NCBI GenBank assembly: GCA_023548195.1 | Contig: JAJHZJ010000808.1 | Coordinates: 2,337,182 to 2,401,181, forward strand | Origin: Bettongia penicillata ogilbyi | Taxonomy: Eukaryota > Chordata > Mammalia > Diprotodontia > Potoroidae | Direction of reading: 5' to 3' | DNA: 64,000 nt | Part shown: positions 52,922-63,867 of the stretch, one piece after another | Layout: each line of letters begins with the position of its first letter | How positions within the stretch are numbered: the first letter of the stretch is position 1 | Made by a program: the position numbers and the translations under genes | The notes under the pieces: generated by a model | Databases searched by the model: none | Seen by the model: only the letters and a program-made list of their open reading frames with translations | Told to the model about the DNA's origin: nothing

Positions 52922-55900
52922 ACACATCCGGATCAGCTCCTTTTTTTCCCACCTCTCGCCGTCTCCCTCCCTTTCTCTAACTCATTTTTTTACATGTACA
53001 TTTTAATTTTGATTCAGCTGGTCTGAATCACTGAGTTTATACCATTAAAAACTTCCATATGGTCAGTAATAGATGGTATCTAACCCTCCTTTCTCCTTAC
53101 CACGGGTCAGACCTAAAGAATGTGAACACTTTTTTTTTTTTCTGGGGATGCTAAGCAAACCCTTCCTATAGACATGTTTAATGTACTGCAAATAAGGGAA
53201 TGTGTAAATTAACATAGCCATTTGTCAGTTTCTCCGTGTATTCAGTCATCATATATTGACAAACCAGTAAGTGTATTAGAAATACAATATCCAGACTGCT
53301 AGTTCTTGCCGGAGATCTTCATGCTTATGTGCCCTAGTAACTTGTTTGATGGAAAAAAGGTTAACTAAAACTGTTGAAGGTGAGACGCTAATATGGCCAA
53401 CTCTTCGTTATTCTCAGTGGATCCCACTTGTCAGAAACTGGATTTATCATCTCATCTAAATTACATTATTTGGCAGCATTCGTTGTCTCCACCTTCCTGT
53501 ATCAGCCCAGTAGAAAATGCTTTTAAAATGGGCCAATGAGTTACTGCTGCTCTTGTGGTCTGAGAGGGAATGAATGCCCTCTGTGTCCATCATAAAGTGG
53601 GGAGCAAGGAGAACTGGGGATTAGGTTTGGGGGAGAGACCAGGAGATCTGGGTAACCTGGTGTTAAGACTGTCTCTTCGAATCTACCATTTTATTTGAAG
53701 GGCTTCAGATCCCCAGAAGGTCAGACGCACCAGCATAAGCACACTTCTGGCATGGGCCGGTGTGCTGGCACACCCTGGGAAAGCATTTTCATCAGCCCTT
53801 ATGTTGCACCTCATGGCAAAGGTGAAGGAGATGGCTTTCCCACCGCCTCATCCCTAACCCTGGGGTCTTCCACCATACTCAGCCCATGTTCTCTGCATGC
53901 CTGAGCACATTCACACCATGATAAAGCACAAAACCACCTAAGTTCTTTAACATTGGGTCATCCGTGCAACCGTATGGATGAATAATTGAAGAGTTGATCA
54001 AGGTAACAGTGCGGAAAAAATGCCTTCTTTAGCTTAGTAGTCTTTTGGGTTCCCAATGGCATCTTATATCTGCGCATAGCTTCTAAACCATGAAATATTT
54101 AATATTCCCATAACCTAATAGGTTACACATACACTTTTATGCAGAAACTGGGTTCTGCATGAGCTACAATGTACCAACTTGGCTCTCATCTGTGTTTATA
54201 ATAAACCTCTTAAAGAAGCATCTGTTAATGCTTTGGTAGATTCATTCAATTTAAGACCTCTAAGTGACACTTTGTAAATATAGCTAGTTAATACAAAGCA
54301 CACACACACACCCCCTATACTTCTGTAGCAGATTTCCAAATAATTGAGCAAACCACCATTCAGGGGTTCATGTCTGTTGATTCACAATTATTCCCCTTAC
54401 TAAGTAGCATACTCAGAAATCCCCAACAGGATAATAGGGAACTGACAAGATTCCATCCGTTGTAAGTATCCAAACAGTGGGATGAACATACCAAAGTTGT
54501 GACCCCTACTTGAATTAGAATCTGAAATAAGCAGCACTAATTCCATGAGGAAGTTCTTCCTCAAAAGCTGGCTTTTGAACACTACCATCACTATTGGATA
54601 TTTGGGAGTACGTATATTGTGTTGTAAATTAGCAGAGGGGCACCCAGGACAAAAAGTGGGCACCTATGATCAAATGTGTTGCTGTTCTTTGGCACAGGGA
54701 GGAGAGAGGAGCACATGAGAAGTTTATCCCTTGGTACCATTCAACTGATACTGTTTAAAAAAAAAAAGTATTAACGGGTTACAAAAGAAGGCTTATGTAA
54801 TTCACTGTCTTGAAGATTCCATCACCTTTTGAATCCTGGATGAATTTACGTGGGACAGCCAGTTGGGATGGTAGTAAATGAAACATCGGGAAATGCATGT
54901 CATTTTCCAGGAAGTCAGATATGAGATAGTTGTGTTTTTCCAATTTCTGTACCCAATTTCTCCAGCATGGATGACCCACTTTAAGAGTGAGATTACTATA
55001 TTTTGGTTGATAAGATGTTTTGGGAATGAATATGTTACCTTGGCTTATCTGAATTAGTTTTTTTTTTCCTAACTATTGCAGAACTTCATTCAGTTTATGG
55101 ATTAAAAAACCGAATTCATAATTTGATTCCTTCTTCCCCCCCCCAAAAAAATAACATGAATGGGTTTGTTGCCAGAATATCTTGAATTGCAGTTAACGTC
55201 CTCAAGAACCAACATGGAAAGGAATTAAAAGGGCATCTGACCAAATGACCGTAATTTGTGTTGTTGTACCCTCAAAAAAGTAACCTGTATGATTCTGTTA
55301 CTTGTATTGGTCTATATAATGGGATGGGGTGCACTGAAGTTGCTGGTTTGCCTATTTGGCATTTTGTTAAAAATAGTGAACACAAGCCTTCAAAGATAAT
55401 AATCATCAGTGCTTTTTCATTTGTTTAGTATTGGTTTGTTTCAGTAACAAAGAGCCATCAACAGTTAACAAAGGAAAGCAACCCTGAGAAATGATTGTGT
55501 TCCTCTGTATTTTTAGTTTAATATTTGGCCTTTTACCAAATTCTCCTTTATGAATTTTGTATTTTACTATTATAGATGAAAGTTCTAGTCTTTTAGCAAT
55601 TTTTAGCTGTTTATTGTGGAAGCACTCAAATACAGCATAATCTTGAAATGCCCTTGAACATATTTTTATGTTATATACCCTATCATTCTCAATGGTGGTT
55701 TTAGTCACAACATCCTTAATCAACTATAATTGTTTATATACATGGAATTTTTTTAAAATTCCATTTACTATAGGATTTCTTGAATTAAGTGTCATGGGGA
55801 AGAAATCAGGAAATTGACATTGTCTTATGGTAGAGTTTTTAAATGTGAATCTACATCTTCAATGGGCATTAACTTTCTAATGGACTTTTGGGTTGGGGAA

Positions 55901-56491
55901 TGTATTAGCAAAACAGCTACTACATGCAACTAAGGAGATGCTAAATTAGCAGAAGGTTCTTTAGAGCCTTGAAACAGATTCATAGGAGAACTGGACGTAT
56001 ATTTTTTAAAATGAAACTGATCTGCACTATCAGTATTGCACTAATAAAGAATTTTAGATGATTTTGCTGATACTGTATAGCCCTGTGTGTCATTTGTGAT
56101 CAGATAATTTTTAAAGACAATTTCTTCAAGGGAAGCAGGTTGGGCGGTGATCTGGTTTGTTTAAAAAATATACTATAGTTCTTGATTAATCCCTGGAGTA
56201 CATAAAGTTGGTCAGAGTATGTTGTCTTCTGTCTCCTTTCAGTCAAGGTTAACAACTTCTAAAATGACTGAAGATTCTTCCTAAAATAAAGCCATTTTAC
56301 ATGCATTACATGAGGGCTACAATGTTATGTTTTACAAATTCTAGCACTTTTTTTTCCCCATGCTATTTATGTACTTAATGTTAGAGGGTCAAAATAATCT
56401 GCTTAGCATCTCTTAAACCATACCTGCCAGTATAGCAGGATTATTACATTTACAGTACTTTAATACTTGTGTAAACTATGCAGAAATTTTT

Positions 56492-56497
56492 AATAAA
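56492..56497 (+). terminator. KLF3: Alternative KLF3 poly(A) signal AATAAA
   Basis: A canonical hexamer, 270 nt upstream of the distal signal, followed by a TG/T-rich stretch. Further upstream hexamers at 54200, 56043 and 56285 could give shorter 3'UTRs. Confidence 0.45.
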
Positions 56498-56761
56498 GTG
56501 TAATATATTTTATAAGCTAATAAGACTGAATGGGTAAAAGGTTTTTAGCATGCATTAGTATACCTTGCAAATACTGAAACATTTTGGTAATCTTTCTTAC
56601 TAAAGATGTGAATGTTTAATGTACCTTCACTGTTTCTACTTTGGTAGTCCAATGGGAATTCAGTAATGACATTTTGTCATGTCAAACTGTGAACATAAAT
56701 TTGTACTGTACAGTCCTCATATACTATATACCATATGCAATATATGTATTATAAACTTGTT

Positions 56762-56767
56762 AATAAA
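56762..56767 (+). terminator. KLF3: Distal KLF3 poly(A) signal AATAAA
   Basis: The hexamer lies in an AT-rich context and is followed by GT-containing sequence. It is the last canonical signal before MIR-type repeats resume at about 57,020, so it is the best candidate for the longest transcript end. Confidence 0.6.
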
Positions 56768-57014
56768 ACCATCTGAATATTAAATGTGATCACATGATTA
56801 TTACACATGACCCACAAAAGATCAGAGGGTAAAAGATACTTCCTGAAAGGGAAAAACCTCTGCTCTACTGTTGGAGAACCTTCCCTTACATACACAATTA
56901 GTTATGTAGATAGGGAAAAGCCATAAAATGAGTTGAAGTAGAAAGGTGTTTTATAAATGATAATGCACTAATAAGTAAAACATTTTATAAGTAATAACAT
57001 TATCAATTATTATT

Positions 57015-57243
57015 AATATATTGATAATTATGTGTCAGGTATTTCACCAATACTTCATTTGAGCCTCACAACCCTGGAAGGTAGGTGCTATTATCATTTT
57101 AAAGTTAAAGAAACTGAAGTAAAGAGGTTGAATCATTTGCCTAGGGCCATAGCTGGTAAGTGTCTGAGGCTTGATCTGAACTTGGACCTCTCTCCTGACT
57201 CCACGCCCCTCATTGTAGCCACTGTTCCACCTAGCTGCTTTTA
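57015..57243 (-). repeat. MIR/THER1-type SINE with tRNA head
   Basis: ACTTCATTTGAGCCTCACAA, GGTAGGTGCTATTATCATTT, GGTAAGTGTCTGAGGCTTGA and TGTTCCACCTAGCTGC in reverse order; the first repeat after the KLF3 3'UTR. Confidence 0.85.
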
Positions 57244-58305
57244 GGCAGAGGTTCTGGGTTCATAGTCCTTATGTGCTACTTGACTGCTTGTGTGATTTTT
57301 GTAACAACCAGTGTGTCTGTGGACTTTGGTTTCATTTCTGCTTAAACTCATGTGGCTGTGTTTGGATTGCGAACATTCTTCAGAATATTTTATCGTCACA
57401 CTCTAAACCTGCTCTCAGACACTTTTTGGACCAGATACGTTAAAGCCTTAGCTGAGTAACTTTGTATTGCTTCTCAAACAAAAACTTTTTAATCTTTTTC
57501 ATTGGAACTAAGATATTGCCCCTTAAGAGTCTCAACCCACTTAACTTTAGTTGAAGCTGCATCTCTGGAAAGTAGAAATAAGCTTTCTTAAAAATGAACT
57601 CATTGAAGTTTCTGCTTCATACATTTAAAGGTAGGTGAGAGGCATAAAAATTTCTGAGATACGTGGGTTGGAACCAGTAGGGTCAAGAGAAAAGATGCTG
57701 GGGACATATGAGGTGAAGCACATACGCATAATAGATGTGGGTATTTTCAATAAATTGCAGATCCCTGGTGGAGCCGGTTCTTTCTCATGGGTTTTTGTTG
57801 ATAGGTGAAGCAATTTATCTTCATACTGGCTGCTGTTGCTTTGCTAAACCCTGAGAATACAAATTTAAACAAGATAGCTCCTTTCCTGGAGGAGCTTACA
57901 TTCTAGTCCAAGAACATAAGAAAGGAGAGCAGGATTGGGGGAGGAGGGTCAGTGGGACTAGCACATTGGTTTAGAGCTGGTGACGGAAGGGAGTCCAAAG
58001 TTCCAGCAGGATTGAAGGCTAGAGTGGAAGTGACCTGAATCTGTATGTAGTATACAGTGCAATCCTCCAAATAGTTGGAGAGGAACAGATAGGAAACATC
58101 TGATCTGACGCTGGAATGGCAGAAAGGGAGACATCTGGACACGTTATGGATTAATTCTCAGAAAAAGCAGTGGTGCTCTAGTTATCTAGGGAAGTTTGGG
58201 GTAGGGAAGGGGAACAGACAGGATTGCTTACAGAACCACCTATTATTCACATTGGCATCTAGGCTCGATATAATGATGATGATATTTCACAAAATGAAAG
58301 TAGAA
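57244..58305. other. Downstream intergenic sequence, nothing firm
   Basis: A short old-repeat piece (CCTTTCCTGGAGGAGCTTAC) lies near 57880-57905. No gene evidence. Confidence 0.4.
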
Positions 58306-58309
58306 AGAA

Positions 58310-58592
58310 TAAAAATGGCTAACATTTAAGGTAGGCAATACACTTTACAAATATTTCATTTGACCCTCAAAACAACTCTGGGAGGTAAGTGCTATTATTT
58401 CCCCCAGTTTTGCATTTTCCTTCTCCAGCTCATTTTACAGATGAGAAAACTGAGGCAAATAGGATTAAGTGACTTGCCCAGGGTCACATAGCTAATAAGT
58501 ATCTGAAGTCACATTTGAACTCAGGAAGAGGAGTCTTCCTGACTTCAGACCCAATACTCAGTGTATGATGGCATCATCTAGCTGCCCCTAGA
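58310..58592 (-). repeat. SINE combining two tail types
   Basis: In reverse order: a THER1-like end (TTTACAAATATTTCATTTGA, GAGGTAAGTGCTATTATTTC), then directly TTTTCCTTCTCCAGCTCATT, the start of the other family's tail, then a shared body (TGACTTGCCCAGGGTCACAT) and head (ATCTAGCTGCCCC). Either one SINE was inserted into another or the RNA was chimeric. Confidence 0.75.
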
Positions 58593-58649
58593 ACAAGAAT
58601 ACTGAATTAGAGTTTAGTACAGTATACAGCATAGCTGACTAGTGGTTGC

Positions 58650-59000
58650 CTAGTCTTTGCCCGAAGACCGCAAGCAAAGAGATGCCCACTGCCTCCTAAG
58701 GCTGTCCATGCCATTGAAGGATGACTAATTGTAGGGAGTTTCCCCTGACATTGAGCCTAAATCTGTATCCTCACTAATTCTACCTGTCACTCCTAGCTCA
58801 GCTGATCCTGAGACATGCTGTCTCCACTTCAGTCTCTCTATTCATGTTGCACAGACCTCATTATTTTCTTCAATCCATCCTCCTATGCAATGTTCTCTAG
58901 GTTCCTCAGTGCCTTGGTTACCATATTCTGAACAATCTCCAGTTGATTATGTGCCACCCATAACTGAATAAAATATTCCCTGCTTCAAGGATAAACATGG
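58650..59000 (-). repeat. CR1-type LINE 3' end, reverse orientation
   Basis: GGGAGTTTCCCCTGACATTG, AGCCTAAATCTGTATCCTCA, AACAATCTCCAGTTGATTAT and ACTGAATAAAATATTCCC correspond, reversed, to the block at 14265-15370. Confidence 0.55.
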
Positions 59001-59399
59001 CAGAAGTATTATCTTCTAAGCCCTGAAGGATGCCATGTCTTTAGACTCTTCCCATTAAATTAATCGCGTTAGTTTTCTTAGCTGTCACACATCCTTCCTA
59101 CAGAACAGACCTCGAGAGGTATATGGAGTGGTCAAGGAAGACTAGCATCTCTGTTATAAGTGCTTACATGACACTCAATTCTCACCTGTGACTCCAAGAA
59201 ACCGTAGCAAGAGCAAACACCACAATAAGCTCTTGGCAGACAGGCTAAACCAGGTTGAAGGTAGCCAACAACCCTCAAACCTATTGGTGAGTTAGGGGGT
59301 GTCTACCCCAAGTACGTGAAGGAGTGGGCAGATGATAATTTCTTCCAAAAGTCATGAAGGTGACTGAAGTAGGCACTGTGGAATACTTAGAGCTTGGTC

Positions 59400-59505
59400 G
59401 GACGTCAAGATGCTACATCTGGGGCCATCAACAGTCATCCTGACTTTTGTCTTGCCTTTGGATTTTGATGATTCTGAAAAAAAGTGAGGCTGATGTATTT
59501 GTGTA
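59400..59505 (+). repeat. RTE-tail SINE fragment
   Basis: CTACATCTGGGGCCATCAAC, GTCATCCTGACTTTTGTCTT and AAGTGAGGCTGATG match the body of the SINE at 63442-63867. Confidence 0.65.
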
Positions 59506-59624
59506 AGTGCTTACACAAGTCAAGACAAGAGAAGCAGAGCTGAGAGAATCGAGTATGAGTGGGTTAGGGGAACTTGCTTGTGGGGAGACCTAACAGAAAG
59601 AATGTTTGTCATGCCCGTGCTCCC

Positions 59625-59716
59625 TCTGTTGGTCTGTGTTGATTTCACAGACATACGTCTTGTCTGTTGATCTGTGTTGATTTCTCAGACAGAAACCCTG
59701 TCTGTTGGTCTTTATG
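59625..59716. repeat. 38-bp minisatellite, about 2.4 copies
   Basis: Units start TCTGTTG at 59625, 59663 and 59701; the first two share TCTGTGTTGATTTC and CAGACA. Confidence 0.85.
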
Positions 59717-59719
59717 AGT

Positions 59720-60470
59720 GAACTGAGCTGAAGAGTGGAGATTTGCTCACCGGAAGGAGGCTTAGCTTGAGTCCCTTTTAAGAGCTATTAAAGTGAATTG
59801 GTGCTGGTAATGTGTATAAATAGTTATAACCCTGTTAAGCTTTGGTTTCCTAGAAACAGAAGTGGCAAGCAAGAGCCCCAGGAGCCTGTTGTCAGGCAGA
59901 AGCAGGAAGAGTTTAGAGTGGAACAATCCCCGTGAGCTGAGACAAGGACCAGGAGCAGAGAGAGCTGCCTGCATGTGAACTCAGGCAAGAGCTGGGAGTA
60001 GTCAGCCAGCTCATGGGGCTTGGAAGTCAACCTCGAATCAAGATGAAAGAGGACTTTACTTGGACACTGTGTAATGATTAAAGAGGTTGTTCTTACAGTG
60101 ATCTAGGGGTGGATGATGTGGTATTTTCTGCTACCCCTTAAGGATGCACATGCTAGGGAAGACCCTAGCCTGGGAGTTCCTGACTTTGGGGATGCAATGA
60201 TAAATGCTATGCACCATATGACATTGTATTAGATGATATGTTTTGCTTCAGGATGTTACCATGAATGTTATGCTTTACTTTATTGAATGACATTTAGGTT
60301 TTGCTGAATAGAGAGTTCATTATACTATGTGATTAGACCCTTAAAATTATTCACAGCAGCAGTCCTCTGGTGTGCTGCCATGATTGGTGTAACAGACAGG
60401 TATGAGTAGAAGTCATTGCCAGGCAAGGAATACCAAATATCCCAGGCAGAGTTTTTGTTGAGAAGGGAAG
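59720..60470. other. Unassigned sequence with TATA-like motif
   Basis: GTGTATAAATAGTTATAA lies at about 59813-59830 and an ATTAAA at about 60077-60082, so an LTR-like arrangement was considered, but TG/CA ends and a duplication could not be matched. No coding potential. Confidence 0.25.
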
Positions 60471-60474
60471 AAAA

Positions 60475-60560
60475 AGAAACAAGCACCTACTATGTGTCAG
60501 ACATTGTGCTTTGCAAATATCATCTCATCTAACATTGTACAAAGCATAACAAGATGGGGA
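60475..60560 (-). repeat. MIR fragment
   Basis: AAGCACCTACTATGTGTCAG and TTGCAAATATCATCTCATCT in reverse order. Confidence 0.6.
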
Positions 60561-60639
60561 AAATAATGATTCATTGCATTTGCATCTTTTAACTTTTTCA
60601 AGGTGCTTTTGTACTCATTGTATTCTTAGAATTGTCCTT

Positions 60640-60800
60640 CAGGGAGGGCAATCAGTCAATGCCAGTCAATGAACACTGAACACCCACTATGTGCCAGGCA
60701 CTGTGTGTGGTAAGCAGTGGGGCTACAAAGAAAGGTAAAAGATAGTCCTTGCTCTCAAGAAACTCACAGACCCTTGAGGGAGACAACTGCACAAACAAGC
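60640..60800 (+). repeat. Old interspersed repeat
   Basis: ACCCACTATGTGCCAGGCAC, GTGGGGCTACAAAGAAAGGT, CTTGCTCTCAAGAAACTCAC; related pieces at 49725, 38570 and 62350. Confidence 0.5.
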
Positions 60801-61510
60801 TGTATATAAAATAAATTTGAAATCATCAACAGACCTAGGAAGAACTGAAAAGGAAGAAAAAATTTGCCCTCCATTTCCCTCTCTACTCTGAGCATCTTTT
60901 AAAAAAATTAAATTAATTTTTAAAATATTCATTTATTTTCAGTTTTCAGCATTCACTCCGATAAGTTTTAGATTTTCTCCCTCTCCCACCCCAGATGGCA
61001 TGCAATCTGATATGGACTCTACCAATACATTCCTATTAAACACATTTTCACATTAGTCATGTTGCACAGAAAAATTATAATAAATGGGAGAAACCACGAG
61101 AAAGAAAGCAAAACAAAAGAGAAAATAATCTACTTCACTCTGCAATCCAATTCTATAGTTTTTTCTCTGAATGTGAATGGCATTTTCCATCATGAGACCT
61201 TTGGAAAAGTTTTAGGTCCTTGCATTACTGAGAAGGGCTAAGTCCATCAAAATCAGTCTTCGCACACTGTGGCTGTTACTATGTACAATGTTCTCCTGGT
61301 TCTGCTCACTTCACTCAGCATCAGTTCATATAAGTCTTTCCAGGTTTTCCTGAAGTCCACCTGCTCATCATATCTTATAGCACAATAGTATTCCATCACA
61401 TTCATATATCACAACTTGTTCAATTGATGGTCATCCCCTCGAGTTCTAGTACTTGGTCACCACAAAAAGAACTGTTATAAGTATGTTTGTACGTGTGAGG
61501 ATACAGCCCC

Positions 61511-61519
61511 AGAAGCAAT
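61511..61519. repeat. 9-bp target-site duplication (AGAAGCAAT), left copy
   Basis: Repeated at 61838-61846. L1 sequence continues across the two copies once the insert is removed. Confidence 0.85.
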
Positions 61520-61837
61520 GTGTGTATTCGTCCTTCATTGCCGAAGAAGACCATGCCATCAGAGAAATAATGATGTGACTTGCACTTGACTTTGTTTTGA
61601 GTGAGGGAGGGTTGTGCAGGTCACCAGCCTTATTTCTCCTTCAGAGCCATCAGAATCCAGTGACCAGATATTCATCAGGATGACTGGAGATGACCCAGGA
61701 TGAGGCAATTGAAGTTAAGTGACTTGCCCAAGGTCACACAGCTAGTGAGTGTCAAGTGTCTGAAGTGAGATTTGAACTCAGGTCCTCCTGACTCCTGCCC
61801 TGGTGTTCTATCCACTGCACTACCTAGCTGCCCCCTT
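61520..61837 (-). mobile_element. tRNA-headed SINE with RTE-type tail, inserted into an L1
   Basis: Read in reverse: head GGGGGCAGCTAGGTAGTGCA, body GACCTGAGTTCAAATCTCAC and TGTGTGACCTTGGGCAAGTC, then the unique 3' region also found at 63442-63867 (AACCCTCCCTCACTCAAAAC). 318 bp between exact 9-bp duplications, so a clean single insertion younger than the L1. Confidence 0.9.
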
Positions 61838-62059
61838 AGAAGCAATATTTCTGGGTCAAAGGGTGTGCACATTTTTTATTGCCCTTTGGGCATAGTTCCA
61901 AATTGTTCTCCAAAATGACTGGATCAGCTCACAGCTCCACCAACAATGAATTAGTGTCCCAACTGTCACACACTTTCTCCAACATTTGTCATTTTCCTGT
62001 TTTGTCATGTTAGCCAATCTGACAGGTGTGATATGGTACCTCTTTTTTTTTTTTTGACA

Positions 62060-62268
62060 CCTTTGTCTCTCCCACAGTATGCTACTATATTAACTGTATG
62101 ACCTTAGGCTAGTCACTTGACATCTCAGCCTCAGTTTCTACATCTGTAAAATTGGGGATAACATTTACTGCCCAGGGTTGTTGTGAGGGTGACATGAGAT
62201 AACACATATAAAGCAGTTTGCAAACCTTAGTGATTTATAAATGCTTCTTCTCATCATCATTGTTATTA
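62060..62268 (+). repeat. MIR/THER1-type SINE
   Basis: GACCTTAGGCTAGTCACTTG, TCTACATCTGTAAAATTGGG, CAGGGTTGTTGTGAGGGTGA, AAGCAGTTTGCAAACCTTAG in sense order. Confidence 0.85.
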
Positions 62269-62349
62269 CCACCTCTCAGCTTCCCAGGACTCCCTACTGT
62301 AGTCTATAATGTCCCTGCTCTCAAACATCACAGAGTCATGAACCTCAGC

Positions 62350-62515
62350 TTCATTCATTCCTCATTCATTGATCAAACAAATACGCCCTAAGTGCCTATT
62401 ACATGTGATGTACTATGACAATACCAAGGGTTGGGGGAGCACAGGGAGAGGAAAGACAAAGCTGAAGAACACATGGTTTCTTCTCTTGAGGAGTTTATAG
62501 TCTACTGGGATCTTT
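62350..62515 (+). repeat. Old interspersed repeat
   Basis: TTCATTCATTGATCAAACAA, CCTAAGTGCCTATTACATGT and TCTTGAGGAGTTTATAGTCT; same family order as 60640-60800. Confidence 0.45.
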
Positions 62516-62649
62516 CCCTTTTTCTTTGCTTTCTTCCCCTCTCCTCCAGTCAAAACCAACCTGTTTCCTCAAGGTCCTGTTCTCTGCTAGATGACAGAGT
62601 AATTCAAGCTAAGGTGTGACTGACATAACCTTTCCAGGCAGTGTTTGTG

Positions 62650-63005
62650 ACTTAGTAGTATCTTCAAGGTCTGTATAAGGTCTGTGAGGTAGGCATCATT
62701 ATCCTCATTTTGTAGGTCATAAAATACTAATGTTATATCATTATATAATTAATATGATATTTATTCATTTTTCAGGTAATATACTAATGCTATATTATAA
62801 TTAATATTATATCCTTATTTTGCAGATAATATAATGCTAATGTCATATTCTAATTATTGTATCCTCATTTTGCAGATGAGGAAACTAAGGCTCAGAGAGT
62901 TAAGTGACTTTGTCAGCTATGGATCAAATAAGCATGAGGGGCAGAATTCCAGCCAAGGTTTCACCTGTCTCCAAATCCAGTCCTCTGTGCTCCATATCAC
63001 ATGGC
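62650..63005 (-). repeat. MIR-type SINE with internal tandem expansion
   Basis: Outer parts are an ordinary reverse MIR (GTCTGTGAGGTAGGCATCAT on the left; GAGGAAACTAAGGCTCAGAG on the right). Between them the segment starting TCCTCATTTTGCAG is reiterated at 62702, 62762, 62812 and 62862 with AT-rich spacers. Confidence 0.8.
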
Positions 63006-63044
63006 AGCTGACATTTTGAACCCAACAATAGCCTCCTAGGATTG

Positions 63045-63182
63045 CTACTTCAGCAGTTATTATCTTCATTTTACAGGAAGGGAAAATGAGGCTCATCTAT
63101 GTGCACATAGCAAATAAGGCTTGGAAGCAGGATTCCAGCCCAGGTCTCTCCTAACTTCGAGTCAAGAGATCTCTTTACCTTA
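63045..63182 (-). repeat. MIR-type SINE
   Basis: TATTATCTTCATTTTACAGG, GGATTCCAGCCCAGGTCTCT and AGAGATCTCTTTACC in reverse order; diverged. Confidence 0.65.
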
Positions 63183-63206
63183 GTATGCTTTCCATATATA
63201 TATAGA

Positions 63207-63230
63207 TGTGTGTGTGTGTGTGTGTGTGTG
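63207..63230. repeat. (TG)12 microsatellite
   Basis: Preceded by TATATATATAGA. Confidence 0.95.
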
Positions 63231-63344
63231 AGGGCCTAGTCAATGGAGATTTACCACTGAGAGTGTGTGAGGGGAATTCTGATTGCTTTAGTGTTCAGTG
63301 GGGGAAGGTTGGTGATCCTCCTTCTAGAAGTGCATGGTGACACC

Positions 63345-63441
63345 CTCAATTCACAGGCAGCGAGATAGAGCTCTTGGCCTGCAGTCAGGAAGACCTAAGT
63401 TCAAATCTGACCTCAGACATTTACTAGCTGTGTGACCCTGG
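63345..63441 (+). repeat. tRNA-headed SINE, left part (split by another SINE)
   Basis: GGCAGCGAGATAGAGCTCTT, CTAAGTTCAAATCTGACCTC and TAGCTGTGTGACCCTGG. It breaks inside the GACCCTGGGCAAGTC motif, and the missing GCAAGTC resumes at 63872. Confidence 0.8.
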
Positions 63442-63867
63442 TCACAGCTTGGCCCTGATTGACTCAGAGTGAATGTAAATAGGAATTGTTTGTTTCAGCC
63501 AGAAACCCTGAGGGTTTTTTCCCTCCCAGTTTGATTTTTTTTTTTTTTTACTAGGTTAAAGAGGCCAAACTTTGCCTCATTATTTTCATCCAGCCTTAAT
63601 TACTGAATGGGCGTTGCCTCAGTCATATTGAGACCTGCTAAGGACCTTAGCTTTAAAAGACCAATGTCTTCTGCTGCATCTGGGGCCATCTCCAGTCCTT
63701 CTAATGTGTATGCAATATAATGGACCCACATGGCTCTGGAGGTGAAAGTGAGGTTGGTGACTTTGCACAGCCCTCCCTCACTTAAATCCAATTCACTTGC
63801 AAGTTATGGCCTCACCTCCCTGATGTCATGGTCCTGTTCAAGAACCTAGTACAAACAACAACAACCA
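63442..63867 (+). mobile_element. Full-length RTE-tail SINE inserted into another SINE
   Basis: Begins CACAGCTTGGCCCTGATTGA, has an internal T-run (63535-63550), then CTGCATCTGGGGCCATCTCC and CCCTCCCTCACTTAAATCCA, and ends in an ACA-rich tail (ACAAACAACAACAACC). An (ACA)n-type end rather than poly(A) is typical of RTE-mobilised SINEs. Related tails occur at 9385-9508, 59400-59505 and 61520-61837. Confidence 0.75.

Larger units (their letters stand above)
52922..56790 (+). other. KLF3: KLF3 3'UTR
   Basis: AT-rich, SINE-free sequence runs from the stop codon to a cluster of polyadenylation signals. AATAAA occurs at 54200, 56043, 56285, 56492 and 56762, so several 3' ends are possible. The absence of insertions over 3.9 kb, in a region otherwise dense in SINEs, fits selection on an mRNA. 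The right end is inferred to lie about 20-30 nt after the last signal. Single matches to a Pumilio element (TGTAAATA, 54273) and a miR-365 seed site (GGGCATTA, 55864) are visible. Confidence 0.7.
60905..62040 (-). mobile_element. 5'-truncated L1 (ORF2 C-terminus and 3'UTR), interrupted by a SINE
   Basis: The reverse complement of 61850-62035 encodes YHITPVRLANMTKQE, then CWRKC and HCWWSCELIQSFW, the Cys-rich end of L1 ORF2. 60905-61510 is the remainder to the 3'UTR, with the typical order CAATCTGATATGG, CACATTAGTCATGTTG. About 0.8 kb of L1 after removing the SINE at 61520-61837. 5' truncation is the usual L1 outcome. Confidence 0.85.

Noticed and set aside
59560..60110. Solo LTR
   Set aside because: TATA-like and ATTAAA motifs are suggestive but matching TG...CA ends and a flanking duplication could not be found, so it is not annotated as an LTR.
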